A program made the position numbers and the translations under genes. A DNA stretch of 7,738 bases from Cellvibrionales bacterium UBA5860. Its GTDB lineage: Bacteria > Pseudomonadota > Gammaproteobacteria > Pseudomonadales > Porticoccaceae. The DNA lies in the NCBI GenBank assembly GCA_002431545.1, contig DJFY01000048.1, positions 30,966 through 38,703 on the forward strand, written 5' to 3'. Shown piece after piece: positions 1 through 6,587 of this stretch. The number at the start of each line of letters is the position of its first letter. Positions within the stretch are counted from its first letter, which is position 1. The notes below the pieces were generated by a model, which saw only the letters and a program-made list of their open reading frames with translations, made no database searches and had not been told where the DNA came from.

Positions 1-33
1 GTTATTGATACGAGTTATTGATATTGGTTGATA
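1..33 (+). repeat. Three TTGATA-ended direct repeats upstream of wza
   Basis: GTTATTGATA occurs exactly at 1-10 and 14-23, and a diverged copy, TTGGTTGATA, lies at 24-33. The shared TTGATA cores begin at 5, 18 and 28, so the spacing is 13 and then 10 bp, about one helical turn. The array sits just upstream of and partly overlaps the wza promoter candidate, so it could be a regulator binding site; that role is inference. The window begins at base 1, so further copies may lie outside it. Confidence 0.5.
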
Positions 34-37
34 TAGT
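29..37 (+). promoter_or_regulatory. Candidate extended -10 promoter for wza-wzc
   Basis: TGATATAGT fits the extended -10 pattern TGnTATAAT with one mismatch (TATAGT at 32-37, TG at 29-30). No good -35 hexamer lies 16-18 bp upstream, as expected for an extended -10 promoter. Transcription would start near 43-45, leaving a leader of about 36 nt before the wza start codon. This is a match by eye in AT-rich DNA, and a promoter further upstream and outside the window is equally possible. Confidence 0.33.
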
Positions 38-79
38 GTTGCGAAATCGGTTGCAAATTTAAAGCGGGGTCGGGGAGAC

Positions 80-1231
80 ATGTCTAAGTCGTTACTCTAT
101 AGCTTTAGTTTACTTTCATTGGCCATATTTGGCTTAACCTCTTGCGGGGTCGCGCCCGGAATGAGTGCCAGCGGCATGCGAAACTCATCGAGTGTTGAGT
201 TGCCCGGGCCTCAGGGGCAGGAAGCGCCGCCAGCCAACGTAGATGTTAAGTCCATATCCTCCGGGCTGATTCTGGAGCTGGAAGGGCATATAAGACGGGA
301 AGCTGAAAACAGTAAAAATGCTCATAGCAACCCGGATTTGGGTGCATATGCTTATAAACTGGGGCCTGGTGATATCGTTTCGGTCACAGTCTGGGAGCAC
401 CCTGAGCTGACTATCCCGGCCGGATCTTTCCGGTCCGCTGAAACGGCCGGTTACCGTGTCGCCAACAACGGCACAATTTATTACCCCTATGCAGGTTCGG
501 TGAAGGTCGCAGGTAAAACGCTGACTGAAGTTCGCGAACTGCTGACTAAAAAGCTGGACAAATACATCGAAAACGTAAAACTCGATGTTCAGATCGTTGT
601 TTTTCGTAGCCAGCGGGTATATGTGGTAGGAGAAGTGAAAAATCCCGGTGTTCAGGTCATTGACGATATCCCGCCCACTGTAGTCGAGATGATTAACCGT
701 GCGGGCGGTTTTACAGAACTGGCCGATAGAAAAAATATTACATTGACACGTGAATCGACGACTTATCGTGTCGATTTACAAGCGCTTTATGAGCTGGGTC
801 AGATGGGCGAAAACGTACTCTTGGCACCCGGAGATGTAGTCAATATATGGGATGACAGTCTGAATAAAGTGTTTGTCATGGGTGAGGTGATCAGGCCGGG
901 CTCTTACCCGATGGTTAAACACAGAAAATCCCTGGCGGAAGCGCTGGCTGATTCTGGTGGTGTTAACCAGGAGACATCGAACCCAGGACAAATCTTTGTC
1001 GTGAGAAGTTTTGAGGGCAAGTCAGAGATCTATCACTTGGATGGCCGGTCTCCCGATTCGATGATCCTGGCGGATCGGTTCCCTTTGCGGCCACGAGACG
1101 TCGTATATGTCGATACGGCAAAAATTGTTCGCTGGAACAGAATAATAAGCAATGTATCGCAAACCGTATCAACGCTAAATTCCGCCAGCGCGACCGATTT
1201 CCCTCTATTCCAGGGCGGGGGCAATAACTAG
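80..1231 (+). CDS. wza: Wza, outer-membrane polysaccharide export lipoprotein
   Basis: Forms the octameric outer-membrane channel through which capsule or exopolysaccharide leaves the cell (family knowledge). The 383 residues are close to the E. coli Wza length. A lipoprotein signal peptide covers residues 1-21 with lipobox LTSC and lipidated Cys22. The polysaccharide export domain lies at about 92-175 (LGPGDIVSVTVWEHPEL at 94-110). SLBB domains follow at about 178-256 (RVYVVGEVKNPG) and 263-345 (KVFVMGEVIRPG). The C-terminal segment from about 346 (VRWNRIISNV) corresponds to the amphipathic helix that spans the outer membrane in Wza. The signal peptide supports the ATG at 80. GGGGAG at 72-77 is the likely ribosome site, although its 2-nt spacing is short. 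The gene is followed 12 nt later, in the same frame, by wzc. A second in-frame TAG lies at 1238-1240. Confidence 0.96.
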   Translation: MSKSLLYSFSLLSLAIFGLTSCGVAPGMSASGMRNSSSVELPGPQGQEAPPANVDVKSISSGLILELEGHIRREAENSKNAHSNPDLGAYAYKLGPGDIVSVTVWEHPELTIPAGSFRSAETAGYRVANNGTIYYPYAGSVKVAGKTLTEVRELLTKKLDKYIENVKLDVQIVVFRSQRVYVVGEVKNPGVQVIDDIPPTVVEMINRAGGFTELADRKNITLTRESTTYRVDLQALYELGQMGENVLLAPGDVVNIWDDSLNKVFVMGEVIRPGSYPMVKHRKSLAEALADSGGVNQETSNPGQIFVVRSFEGKSEIYHLDGRSPDSMILADRFPLRPRDVVYVDTAKIVRWNRIISNVSQTVSTLNSASATDFPLFQGGGNN

Positions 1232-1243
1232 TCGTCCTAGTCC

Positions 1244-3502
1244 ATGAATCATACCGATACAACTGACAGCACGAAACCCGGTTCGGACCAGGGGCAGACT
1301 CGCCGTCGTCTAAATAATGTGATCGACGAGGGTGTCGTCGATTTGCGGGAAGTTTTAGGTATATTTCTGACCTATCGCTGGCTCATATCGAGTGTGACTG
1401 TCGCTGCGCTTTTGTTTGCGGTGTTGTACTCGATATTATCGACCCCTATTTACCGGGTAGATGCTTTGTTACAGGTTGAGGAAAAGATATCCAGTGGTTT
1501 GAGTGCCTTGGGAGACATTACCGATATCTTGGATGGGCAGTCCAAAACCACAGCCGAAATAGAGATTCTTAAGTCCAGAATGGTGATGCGCGATGTTATC
1601 GATAAGCTGAATCTGGATATAGAAATAGCGCCGAAATATTTTCCTGTTATCGGCCCCGCTGCCGTTCGTTCTTATGAAAAAAGGCAACGACAGAAGGGAA
1701 GTGAGGAGGATCTCGCTGACCCCTTGTTTTACGCCGATAGCTATGCGTGGGGTGGTGAACGTTTAAGTATTGAAACGCTTCGTGTCCCGGAGCATCTTCT
1801 GGCGCGAAAACTAACGTTAGTTGCCGCAGGTGACAACCAATACCAATTAGTCGGTGAGGCGGGTGATCTATTGGTTGAAGGACAAGTCGGAGAATACTCG
1901 GCTTCGCCTGGGGATGCCAGCATCAAACTTTATGTGACTGAATTGAGAGCCCGGCCGGGGACTGAGTTTTATGTCACAAAGTATTCACTCCCGCAGGCGG
2001 TATCTATTGTGACCGACATGTTGGTTGTCAATGAAAAACATAAGAATTCCGGCATATTGGTACTCACGATGGATGGTGCTGATAAACAAAAGCTTGGCAA
2101 AACTCTTAACGCCATCGCCAATATCTATGTCGAAAGAAATGTATCGCGGCGTTCAGCCGAAGCGCAGAAATCGCTGGATTTCCTCGAGGAACAATTACCC
2201 GTTGTTAGAGAGCAGGTGGATACGGCAGAGAAAGCGTACGAAAGCTACCGAATACTGCATGGCTCTGTGGATTTAGGTATAGAAACTAAAGGGGTTCTGG
2301 AAAATATACTTAAAATCAATAGCGAGCTGCTCACTTTTCGTCAGGAGCGGGGGGAGTTACGGCAGAATTTCAAGGAAGCTCATCCAGTCATTAAAGGGCT
2401 GGATAAAAAAATCAGCAGTCTGGAAAATGAACTGTCGAAACTGGATGGTAAGGCAGCACGTTTACCGAAAACGCAGCAACACGTTTTGCGTCTGGAGCGT
2501 GATTTGCAGCTCAATACTTTGCTGTATAACAAGCTCCTGAACACGACGCAGGAGCTTCGGGTTGCTAAAGCGGGAACCGTTGGCAATGTGCGGGTCATTG
2601 ATCATGCAGTCATACCGGACAGGCCAATCAAGCCCAAGAGCATGCTTATTATCGCACTCTCAATTGTCGCTGGCGCCGTATGTGGCGTCATTCTGTCTTT
2701 TTGTCACAAACTGATAAAAGGCGGTATTGAAGATCCCGATGAGCTGGAGCAGAAATTTGATATCCCTGTCTATGCTTCTGTAATGCATAGCGAAAATCAA
2801 AAACAAATCTCCAGAAAAAAAATAAGCGATCCGTTACTGGCAAAAAATCTGGACGATCCTGCAATAGAGTGTATGAGGAGCCTGCGTACTACGCTTCATT
2901 TCAAGCTTGAAAGTGCGTCGAACAACATAATTATGATTTGCGGTGCAAGTCCTGGGATTGGCAAGTCTTTTTTGGCTGCCAATCTCTCCGGAATACTTGC
3001 AGAGAACGGCAAAAAAGTATTACTTATCGATGCGGATCTGCGGCGCGGTTCTTTGCATGCGACTTTCAATCTTGCTAAATACGGCGGGCTGTCCGACCTT
3101 GTTACGGGTAGGTCGGAGCTTTCAGGCGTCATTAAAGATACCAGTTTTGACGCGGTTAAGGTGATTACCGCAGGGGAATATCCCAACAATCCCTCCGAAT
3201 TGTTATTGCACAAGAACGTGACCAAGGTCATGGCGGCGGCGGCCAAGGATTTCGATTATCTGGTCATCGATACGCCACCCATTCTTGCGGTATCAGACGC
3301 AGCAATTATTGGACGCTACGCGGCTACCGTATTAATGGTATTGAAATCGAATAACCACACCGTAAGGGAAATTCAGCAGAGTGTTAAGAAGTTTGAGCAG
3401 GCTGGCGTAAACATAGATGGATTTGTATTAAACGATGTCAAGAGTTTTGCTGCCAAGTACGGTTACGGTGGGTATGTATATCACTACGATTATCATGGCT
3501 AA
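1244..3502 (+). CDS. wzc: Wzc, polysaccharide co-polymerase with tyrosine autokinase domain
   Basis: Inner-membrane protein that sets polymer length and couples assembly to the Wza channel by cycles of tyrosine autophosphorylation. Its 752 residues form a one-piece proteobacterial PCP-2a protein. The Wzz-type domain includes TM1 at about 45-65. A large periplasmic region at 66-464 contains helical, coiled-coil-prone stretches at about 300-440. The proline motif P458-x2-P461-x2-P464 precedes TM2 at about 466-487. The cytoplasmic BY-kinase has the ExxRxxR oligomerisation motif (E542, R545, R548), Walker A GASPGIGKS at 567-575 with K574, Walker A' VLLIDADLRRG at 592-602, PNNPSELL at 647-654, and Walker B LVIDTPP at 673-679. 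The tail carries six tyrosines at 739, 741, 744, 746, 748 and 750. TAG at 1238-1240 closes the frame, so ATG 1244 is the first possible start. It has no evident Shine-Dalgarno, which suggests coupling to wza. No wzb phosphatase gene separates the two genes. Confidence 0.95.
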   Translation: MNHTDTTDSTKPGSDQGQTRRRLNNVIDEGVVDLREVLGIFLTYRWLISSVTVAALLFAVLYSILSTPIYRVDALLQVEEKISSGLSALGDITDILDGQSKTTAEIEILKSRMVMRDVIDKLNLDIEIAPKYFPVIGPAAVRSYEKRQRQKGSEEDLADPLFYADSYAWGGERLSIETLRVPEHLLARKLTLVAAGDNQYQLVGEAGDLLVEGQVGEYSASPGDASIKLYVTELRARPGTEFYVTKYSLPQAVSIVTDMLVVNEKHKNSGILVLTMDGADKQKLGKTLNAIANIYVERNVSRRSAEAQKSLDFLEEQLPVVREQVDTAEKAYESYRILHGSVDLGIETKGVLENILKINSELLTFRQERGELRQNFKEAHPVIKGLDKKISSLENELSKLDGKAARLPKTQQHVLRLERDLQLNTLLYNKLLNTTQELRVAKAGTVGNVRVIDHAVIPDRPIKPKSMLIIALSIVAGAVCGVILSFCHKLIKGGIEDPDELEQKFDIPVYASVMHSENQKQISRKKISDPLLAKNLDDPAIECMRSLRTTLHFKLESASNNIIMICGASPGIGKSFLAANLSGILAENGKKVLLIDADLRRGSLHATFNLAKYGGLSDLVTGRSELSGVIKDTSFDAVKVITAGEYPNNPSELLLHKNVTKVMAAAAKDFDYLVIDTPPILAVSDAAIIGRYAATVLMVLKSNNHTVREIQQSVKKFEQAGVNIDGFVLNDVKSFAAKYGYGGYVYHYDYHG

Positions 3503-3843
3503 GACTTAGGCGGTGTATGGGCTTCAGGTCTGCAGAGTGCTAATTGCACAGTTTTGGCCGGTGTGATTCTGCGGCTGCTTTCTGACTGATTTAAACGAAC
3601 AAGTAATTCGATTCTGGTCAAGGTCAGGTAATGCTTCTCAGGGCTTTCGTCCGAGTGTTCACAGTCGATTAAAAAGGTCCGCACGACGTTTGGCGTAAAT
3701 AGCCGCTGTCGTAAAATGGGCACTCGTGAGTTTTCCCGGATCATAGAATGAAAGTGTAATCTCTCTATCATCCTATCCAAAAACGCTCATGAATTGTTCG
3801 AAATTAACTGCAGAATAGCATTGATTTTTGTTGCGCGATTGAG

Positions 3844-3892
3844 GAAAGATCAAATGGCGTGGGCCCCAAACATCGCGTTGTAGTGATCTTTC
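3844..3892. repeat. 9-bp perfect inverted repeat
   Basis: GAAAGATCA at 3844-3852 is the exact reverse complement of TGATCTTTC at 3884-3892. In RNA, one more G-U pair (3843 with 3893) extends the stem. The 31-nt interior has a further short GCG/CGC pairing (3857-3859 with 3874-3876) around GGGCCCC. There is no T-run after it, so it is not an intrinsic terminator. The arm centres are 40 bp apart, close to four helical turns, which would suit a dimeric regulator or a structured leader RNA. By rough estimate, a 9-bp repeat at this spacing occurs by chance in about one in ten 500-bp regions, so function is uncertain. Confidence 0.45.
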
Positions 3893-3920
3893 TGATTTCG
3901 GTAAACCTGTCTGGTTTCGG
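3892..3920 (+). repeat. Imperfect 10-bp direct repeat
   Basis: CTGATTTCGG at 3892-3901 and CTGGTTTCGG at 3911-3920 differ at one base and are 19 bp apart start to start. AAACC/GGTTT (3903-3907 and 3913-3917) also forms a small inverted repeat over the second copy. The pair lies directly downstream of the 9-bp inverted repeat and upstream of the wzx promoter candidate. An operator role is possible but not shown. Confidence 0.35.
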
Positions 3921-3977
3921 ATAATACTAATCGCCATGTTACGCAAATTGTAAACTTCGATTTAGATCCGGGCTTGC

Positions 3978-3986
3978 TGTGATAAT
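3978..3986 (+). promoter_or_regulatory. Candidate extended -10 promoter for wzx unit
   Basis: TGTGATAAT matches TGnTATAAT with one mismatch (GATAAT at 3981-3986, TG at 3978-3979). Upstream there is only a weak -35 (TTCGAT at 3956-3961, spacing 19). Transcription would start near 3992-3994 and give a leader of about 33 nt before the wzx ATG, similar to the layout before wza. A second GATAAT at 3920-3925 lacks both the TG extension and a -35 hexamer and is less likely. Confidence 0.33.
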
Positions 3987-4026
3987 CAAGTCACATAGGT
4001 AAGGTCTCTACTTTAATGTTGGCTCC

Positions 4027-5346
4027 ATGAGTTATCGTCAGGCGATTAAATCCGTATCGGTGCTATGGCTAAGTCTAATAGGAAGCGCGGTGCTTGCCTT
4101 TCTGACTCAGGTGATTCTAGCTCGTCAGCTTGGCCCCGTCAGTTTCGGTGAATTTTCTGCCGCTTTAGCGACTATTACATTGCTTTGCCCGTTAGCCGGT
4201 TTTGGGGTTTCCGGATTATGGCTAATAGTATTCGGCAAAGAAGGCTGGCTTGCCAACCGTTGGTTGCCAGCATCATTTAGATACATTTTTATAAGTACAT
4301 TTATCGTAATTGCAACGTTGACGTTATGGGGGTTGTACGGGCCCCACGATACGCAGAGCCAACAATTACACATGATATTAATTGTCTGTGTCTTGGGTCA
4401 GCTGGTCATTGGTCTGGTATCGGCCAAGCTACAGTTGGAAGAGCGGTTTAACGCCTTGGCCCTGTGGTTGACGATGCAAAACGCGCTGAGGTTGGCTTTG
4501 GTCGGGTTCCTGGTGTTATCTGTGTTAGTGGAAGTAAGCGCCAGGCTGGTTGCCTATAGCTACGCTGTTGCTGCCCTAATCATGTCTGCTTTCGGAGCTA
4601 GGCCGCTGTTCCGCCTGTACCAGGGGAAGTTCGATCTCAAGGGCCACGATGTGGTTCGCGTGGCCACACCTGCTTTCCCTTCGACTGGCCGTTCTCCAAA
4701 ATTGAGACAGGTCGCGGGTCGCTCGTGGCCTTTCGGTGTCGATAATTTTTATTTTCTCATGTTGTACCAGGGCGAGGTCATTCTTCTAAAATATCTGGAT
4801 TCAGCTGAGTCTGCTGCATTTTATAATGTGGCTGCCCTAATTATTTTAGCGGTCTATCAGTTGCCAGTCGCAATTTACCAAAAGTTTATGAGGCCTAGGC
4901 TTTATAGAATGGTATATCAAAACTTTATTGGATTTCTTCATGTTTATAGCTTTGGCTGGAAATTCATGGCGATATTGGGTGTTTTGTGCATGGTCGGATT
5001 GTATTTTGTAGGAGCATGGTTTATTCAATTAATGTTTGGCGATAAATATTCGGCAGCGATAGTAATCCTTTACATTCTATGCCTGAGTATACCTGTTCGA
5101 TTTGCGGCAATAGCCGCCGAAACAGCCTTAGAAGCAAAAGGTTATATAAAAAAGAAATTAGGGTATCTATCTCTTGTTACGGCGTGTAGCATTTGGGCCA
5201 ATTTTCTGGTGATTCCCGAGTTTGGCGCAATAGGCGCGGCGACAGTCTCGGTATTTGGGCATCTCCTGATTCTTATACTTTACGTTTATTCTGTTCATAA
5301 AAATATTTTTAAAAGCGGGCAGGTCGCCTCGATAACCACTGCTTGA
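4027..5346 (+). CDS. wzx: Wzx-like polysaccharide repeat-unit flippase
   Basis: Predicted inner-membrane flippase of the polysaccharide biosynthesis/MOP superfamily, moving undecaprenyl-linked repeat units to the periplasmic face. The 439 residues are a usual length. The N-terminus has the family pattern: a first membrane helix followed by ILARQLGPVSFGEFS at 30-44. Hydrophobic segments lie at about 11-31, 43-68, 84-104, 114-134, 143-168, 173-190, 236-256, 262-282, 312-335, 342-362, 376-397 and 400-422, consistent with 12 helices. A polar loop at about 197-233 separates the two six-helix halves. ATG 4027 is the first possible start because TAA at 4000-4002 closes the frame. No Shine-Dalgarno is close to it; AAGG at 4001-4004 is 22 nt away. 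Base composition changes sharply inside the gene near 4740. Substrate specificity cannot be read from the sequence. Assignment rests on family pattern and context. Confidence 0.87.
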   Translation: MSYRQAIKSVSVLWLSLIGSAVLAFLTQVILARQLGPVSFGEFSAALATITLLCPLAGFGVSGLWLIVFGKEGWLANRWLPASFRYIFISTFIVIATLTLWGLYGPHDTQSQQLHMILIVCVLGQLVIGLVSAKLQLEERFNALALWLTMQNALRLALVGFLVLSVLVEVSARLVAYSYAVAALIMSAFGARPLFRLYQGKFDLKGHDVVRVATPAFPSTGRSPKLRQVAGRSWPFGVDNFYFLMLYQGEVILLKYLDSAESAAFYNVAALIILAVYQLPVAIYQKFMRPRLYRMVYQNFIGFLHVYSFGWKFMAILGVLCMVGLYFVGAWFIQLMFGDKYSAAIVILYILCLSIPVRFAAIAAETALEAKGYIKKKLGYLSLVTACSIWANFLVIPEFGAIGAATVSVFGHLLILILYVYSVHKNIFKSGQVASITTA

Positions 5347-5443
5347 TCAATAAAAGTGACTCTACTAGTGCCTTGCAAAACTGTTCATCGTACCGATTGC
5401 GGGATTTTAAAGACGCGTTGAGTGAATTTATAGAAAGCTAAAA

Positions 5444-6586
5444 ATGCCTGAAAAAATCCGAATCGGTCTAGCCGTTTTTATAGGCTTATTGCTTGCGATA
5501 AGCACACAAACAAACTATCGCTTGACGGAAAACCTGGGCTTGGGGGAATTCGGTCTGGGTCTGTTTATAGGCTATGCTTTTTTAGTTTGTTGCGTGAGAG
5601 CTAACGCCCTGCAATTTCATCAGCGGCACAAAGCGATCTTGGTCCTGATGGGGTACATGATATTTGTTCTCCTGCCGGTTACGTTGGTGCACGATATCGA
5701 GGGCTACAGTGGAAGTTCCTTTCGAGATTGGCTGGCTTATATGCTGGCTATCTTGGCGATCGTGGCTATGGTCGTAACCGAAGTCAATACAACTTTAGCG
5801 GCCAGAGCGGCGGTTATATTTTGTCTTTTAATCTTTAGTATCCAGTATGTGTTTGGTGGCGAGCAATCCTGGTACTACGCTGTTAGGTTTACCGGTGGTG
5901 CAAAAAATCCCAATCAACTCGCGCTCGCTGTTATTTGTTGCGTACTACTTACGTTTGCCTCTGGTTTTGGTAAGACAGTAAAACTGCTTTTGGTCGCCAT
6001 AGCGATTTTTTTTGGTGTACTTTCCGTTTCCGACGCTTTCTTTGTGTTTTTAGTGTGCACGTTATCCGCCAGTGTGGTATTACATCTGTTGCCTCAACAG
6101 TACAGAGCAGTTTTACTCATTCCCGCGTTAATTGTCCCCGCTTCTTTTTTGGTGTTAATACTGGACGATATCAAGCGGAAAGTGTCCTATTTATGGTATC
6201 TGGCAGATGAGGGCGATACCCGACTGACGCTATTTTCAAATGGCATTGACGCATGGCTGTCAGGCTTTCTTTCCTTCTTTTTGGGGAACGGCGCTGGCAG
6301 TTTTTCTGGGTTTAACAATGCCTTCGAAGGTGTTGAGGCGCATAACACGCCGATTGATCTATTGGCTATAGGCGGACTTCTGGGGTTGGTAGTTATTTAT
6401 TACCTGCCAGTGAAAAATGCCGTGATGTCCTATCGCTTGAACGAGAAGATGGTATTTGCTGGCTCTGCCGGTTTAATCGTTTATTCCTTGTTTCATTACA
6501 TTATCCGTCATCCGATATACTGGTTTACTCTGTTCGTCGTGGCCGAATATTTGTCTATGGTTTACGCGCGGAGGCGCGAGGCCTGA
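5444..6586 (+). CDS. wzy: Wzy-like polysaccharide polymerase (O-antigen ligase family)
   Basis: Multispanning inner-membrane protein of 380 residues with about 10-12 hydrophobic segments and few charged stretches. It shows motifs of the O-antigen ligase/polymerase (Wzy_C) family: RFTGGAKNPNQLAL at 148-161, RLTLFSNGIDAWL at 260-272, GNGAGSF at 281-287, and EAHNTPIDLLAIGGLLGL at 299-316 with H300 and N301 in the main periplasmic loop. Next to wza, wzc and wzx, polymerisation of repeat units is the most likely role. A ligase of the same fold cannot be excluded, as the two are hard to tell apart by sequence. The gene follows wzx after 97 nt containing no clear terminator or promoter, so co-transcription is likely. 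GAAAG at 5433-5437, 6 nt before the ATG, is a modest ribosome site. Confidence 0.85.
   Translation: MPEKIRIGLAVFIGLLLAISTQTNYRLTENLGLGEFGLGLFIGYAFLVCCVRANALQFHQRHKAILVLMGYMIFVLLPVTLVHDIEGYSGSSFRDWLAYMLAILAIVAMVVTEVNTTLAARAAVIFCLLIFSIQYVFGGEQSWYYAVRFTGGAKNPNQLALAVICCVLLTFASGFGKTVKLLLVAIAIFFGVLSVSDAFFVFLVCTLSASVVLHLLPQQYRAVLLIPALIVPASFLVLILDDIKRKVSYLWYLADEGDTRLTLFSNGIDAWLSGFLSFFLGNGAGSFSGFNNAFEGVEAHNTPIDLLAIGGLLGLVVIYYLPVKNAVMSYRLNEKMVFAGSAGLIVYSLFHYIIRHPIYWFTLFVVAEYLSMVYARRREA
6578..6581 (+). promoter_or_regulatory. Ribosome binding site of the amidotransferase, inside wzy
   Basis: GAGG lies 6 nt before ATG 6588 and inside the last codons of wzy; another GGAGG at 6570-6574 lies 13 nt upstream of the ATG. 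The site supports ATG 6588, and so Cys2 immediately after the initiator Met. It also indicates that translation is coupled to wzy, whose TGA ends at 6586. Confidence 0.6.
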
Positions 6587-6587
6587 T

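Larger units (their letters stand above)
3503..4026. other. 524-bp intergenic region without recognisable gene
   Basis: Both strands were read in all frames. Frames are short and interrupted, and no protein family could be recognised. A 93-codon minus-strand frame at 3499-3780 starts with TTG, lacks a Shine-Dalgarno and resembles nothing known to me. No GC-rich hairpin followed by a T-run is seen after wzc. The strongest pairing near its end is the 4-bp GTGC/GCAC stem at 3537-3549, which is too weak to call a terminator. The right half holds the inverted repeat, direct repeat and promoter candidate listed separately. The most economical reading is a regulatory leader for the wzx-wzy-amidotransferase unit, or decayed DNA left by cassette exchange. 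Both are inference. Confidence 0.6.

Noticed and set aside
39..55. Sigma-54 promoter (TTGCA at 51-55)
   Set aside because: The required GG at the -24 position is GC (41-42) and the TGGCAC element is absent.
3504..3520. Possible JUMPstart/ops element (GGCGGT at 3509-3514)
   Set aside because: Only GGCGGT matches; the rest of the ops core (AGCGT) is absent and the position after wzc is not the usual one.
3537..3554. GTGC-TAATT-GCAC hairpin followed by AGTTTT, as a wzc terminator
   Set aside because: The stem is 4 bp and the T-run is four bases, which is too weak for an intrinsic terminator call.
3629..3751. Plus-strand frame that might be a transposase or glycosyltransferase remnant
   Set aside because: It encodes about 40 residues with no recognisable motif, start or ribosome site.
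3499..3780. 93-codon minus-strand open frame in the intergenic region
   Set aside because: It starts with TTG, lacks a Shine-Dalgarno, overlaps the end of wzc convergently, and its product matches no family I recognise. Chance open frame is the simpler explanation, though a decayed gene cannot be fully excluded.
3903..3917. AAACC-TGTCT-GGTTT hairpin as a terminator or regulatory hairpin
   Set aside because: The 5-bp stem is AT-rich, has no T-run, and is partly a by-product of the direct repeat.
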